Shown one piece after another: positions 63,698 to 64,000 of a DNA stretch of 64,000 bases. Made by a program: the position numbers and the translations under genes. This stretch comes from Marisa cornuarietis (Eukaryota; Mollusca; Gastropoda; Architaenioglossa; Ampullariidae). Position 1 is the stretch's first letter, and the number at the start of each line of letters is the position of its first letter. A model generated the notes under the pieces. The model had not been told where the DNA came from and searched no databases. It was given only the letters and a program-made list of their open reading frames with translations. The stretch spans positions 3,973,501-4,037,500 of the forward strand of contig SMMW01000521.1 of the NCBI GenBank assembly GCA_004794655.1. Reading direction: 5' to 3'.

Positions 63698-64000
63698 CTG
63701 TACACAACTAAACATATGACAGAAAAAACACTACTCCTGTTTAAAAAAGGAAATAAATCTGACCAAAAATACAGTTTATAGATATAAAGATTATACATGG
63801 ACTAAAGAAAACTATGGGATAAGGTTTCGTTGTGCATGATAAAAAGTCGTACGATGAGTAAAAACATAACCAAAGATTATGTTTTGGGTGATGAAAGATT
63901 GCGTACAGCTGAATCTAGTACAGCAAGAGATTTGTTTGTGTACTGACAGGAAACACAATTATAAACTTAAACAGTAATCAAAATGTTGTTCGTGCGTGGT

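Overview
This is animal nuclear DNA: spliced genes with GT/AG introns, zinc-finger and long ABC-transporter genes, non-LTR retrotransposons, tRNA-derived SINEs, MITE-like elements and very many CA/TG, ATT and ATC microsatellites. The repeat types suggest a marine or freshwater invertebrate, most likely a mollusc (a snail is my best guess). That placement is inference; no rRNA, mtDNA or other marker is present.

Layout. (1) 688-9386, + strand: a nine-exon gene for about 1,204 residues. It has an N-terminal helical region, two ubiquitin-like folds whose motif order follows the HUBL1-HUBL2 part of deubiquitinase USP7, and a long disordered tail with a PAM2-type motif for the poly(A)-binding protein MLLE domain. 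No USP catalytic domain is visible. (2) 13662-17446, + strand: a three-exon gene for a 918-residue protein with five dispersed C2H2-type zinc fingers, three closely spaced CtBP-recruiting PLDLS-like motifs and a Gln/His tract. (3) 22047-24720, - strand: a three-exon gene for a 264-residue Myb/SANT-like DNA-binding protein of the NAIF1/MSANTD/Harbinger-accessory type. (4) 32083-63697, - strand: about 31 kb holding the last 30 exons (about 1,471 residues) of a long ABCC/MRP1-type transporter. The gene runs from late TMD0 to the stop codon; its 5' exons lie beyond the right edge.

The ABCC introns are the accessory region. They hold a full-length 3.2-kb RTE-like LINE with a perfect 17-bp target-site duplication, a second 5'-truncated RTE-like copy, a CR1/L2-like 3' fragment, an 802-bp element with 31-bp terminal inverted repeats beside a splice donor, a decayed transposon-like coding sequence with an exact 65-bp tandem duplication, and long microsatellites within about 10-40 nt of several splice sites. 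Between genes lie SINEs, a TA-flanked MITE, degenerate telomere-like repeats, an inverted-repeat element and a cluster of near-perfect GCCAC/GTGGC palindromes.

The four genes show no operon-like or pathway link. The most novel item is gene 1: a USP7-HUBL-like module apparently separated from its protease and joined to a PABP-binding motif. Exon joins were checked by reading frame: every gene model keeps a single open frame, except for one weak donor choice near 33980-33991. All family assignments rest on motifs read by eye, not on database searches.
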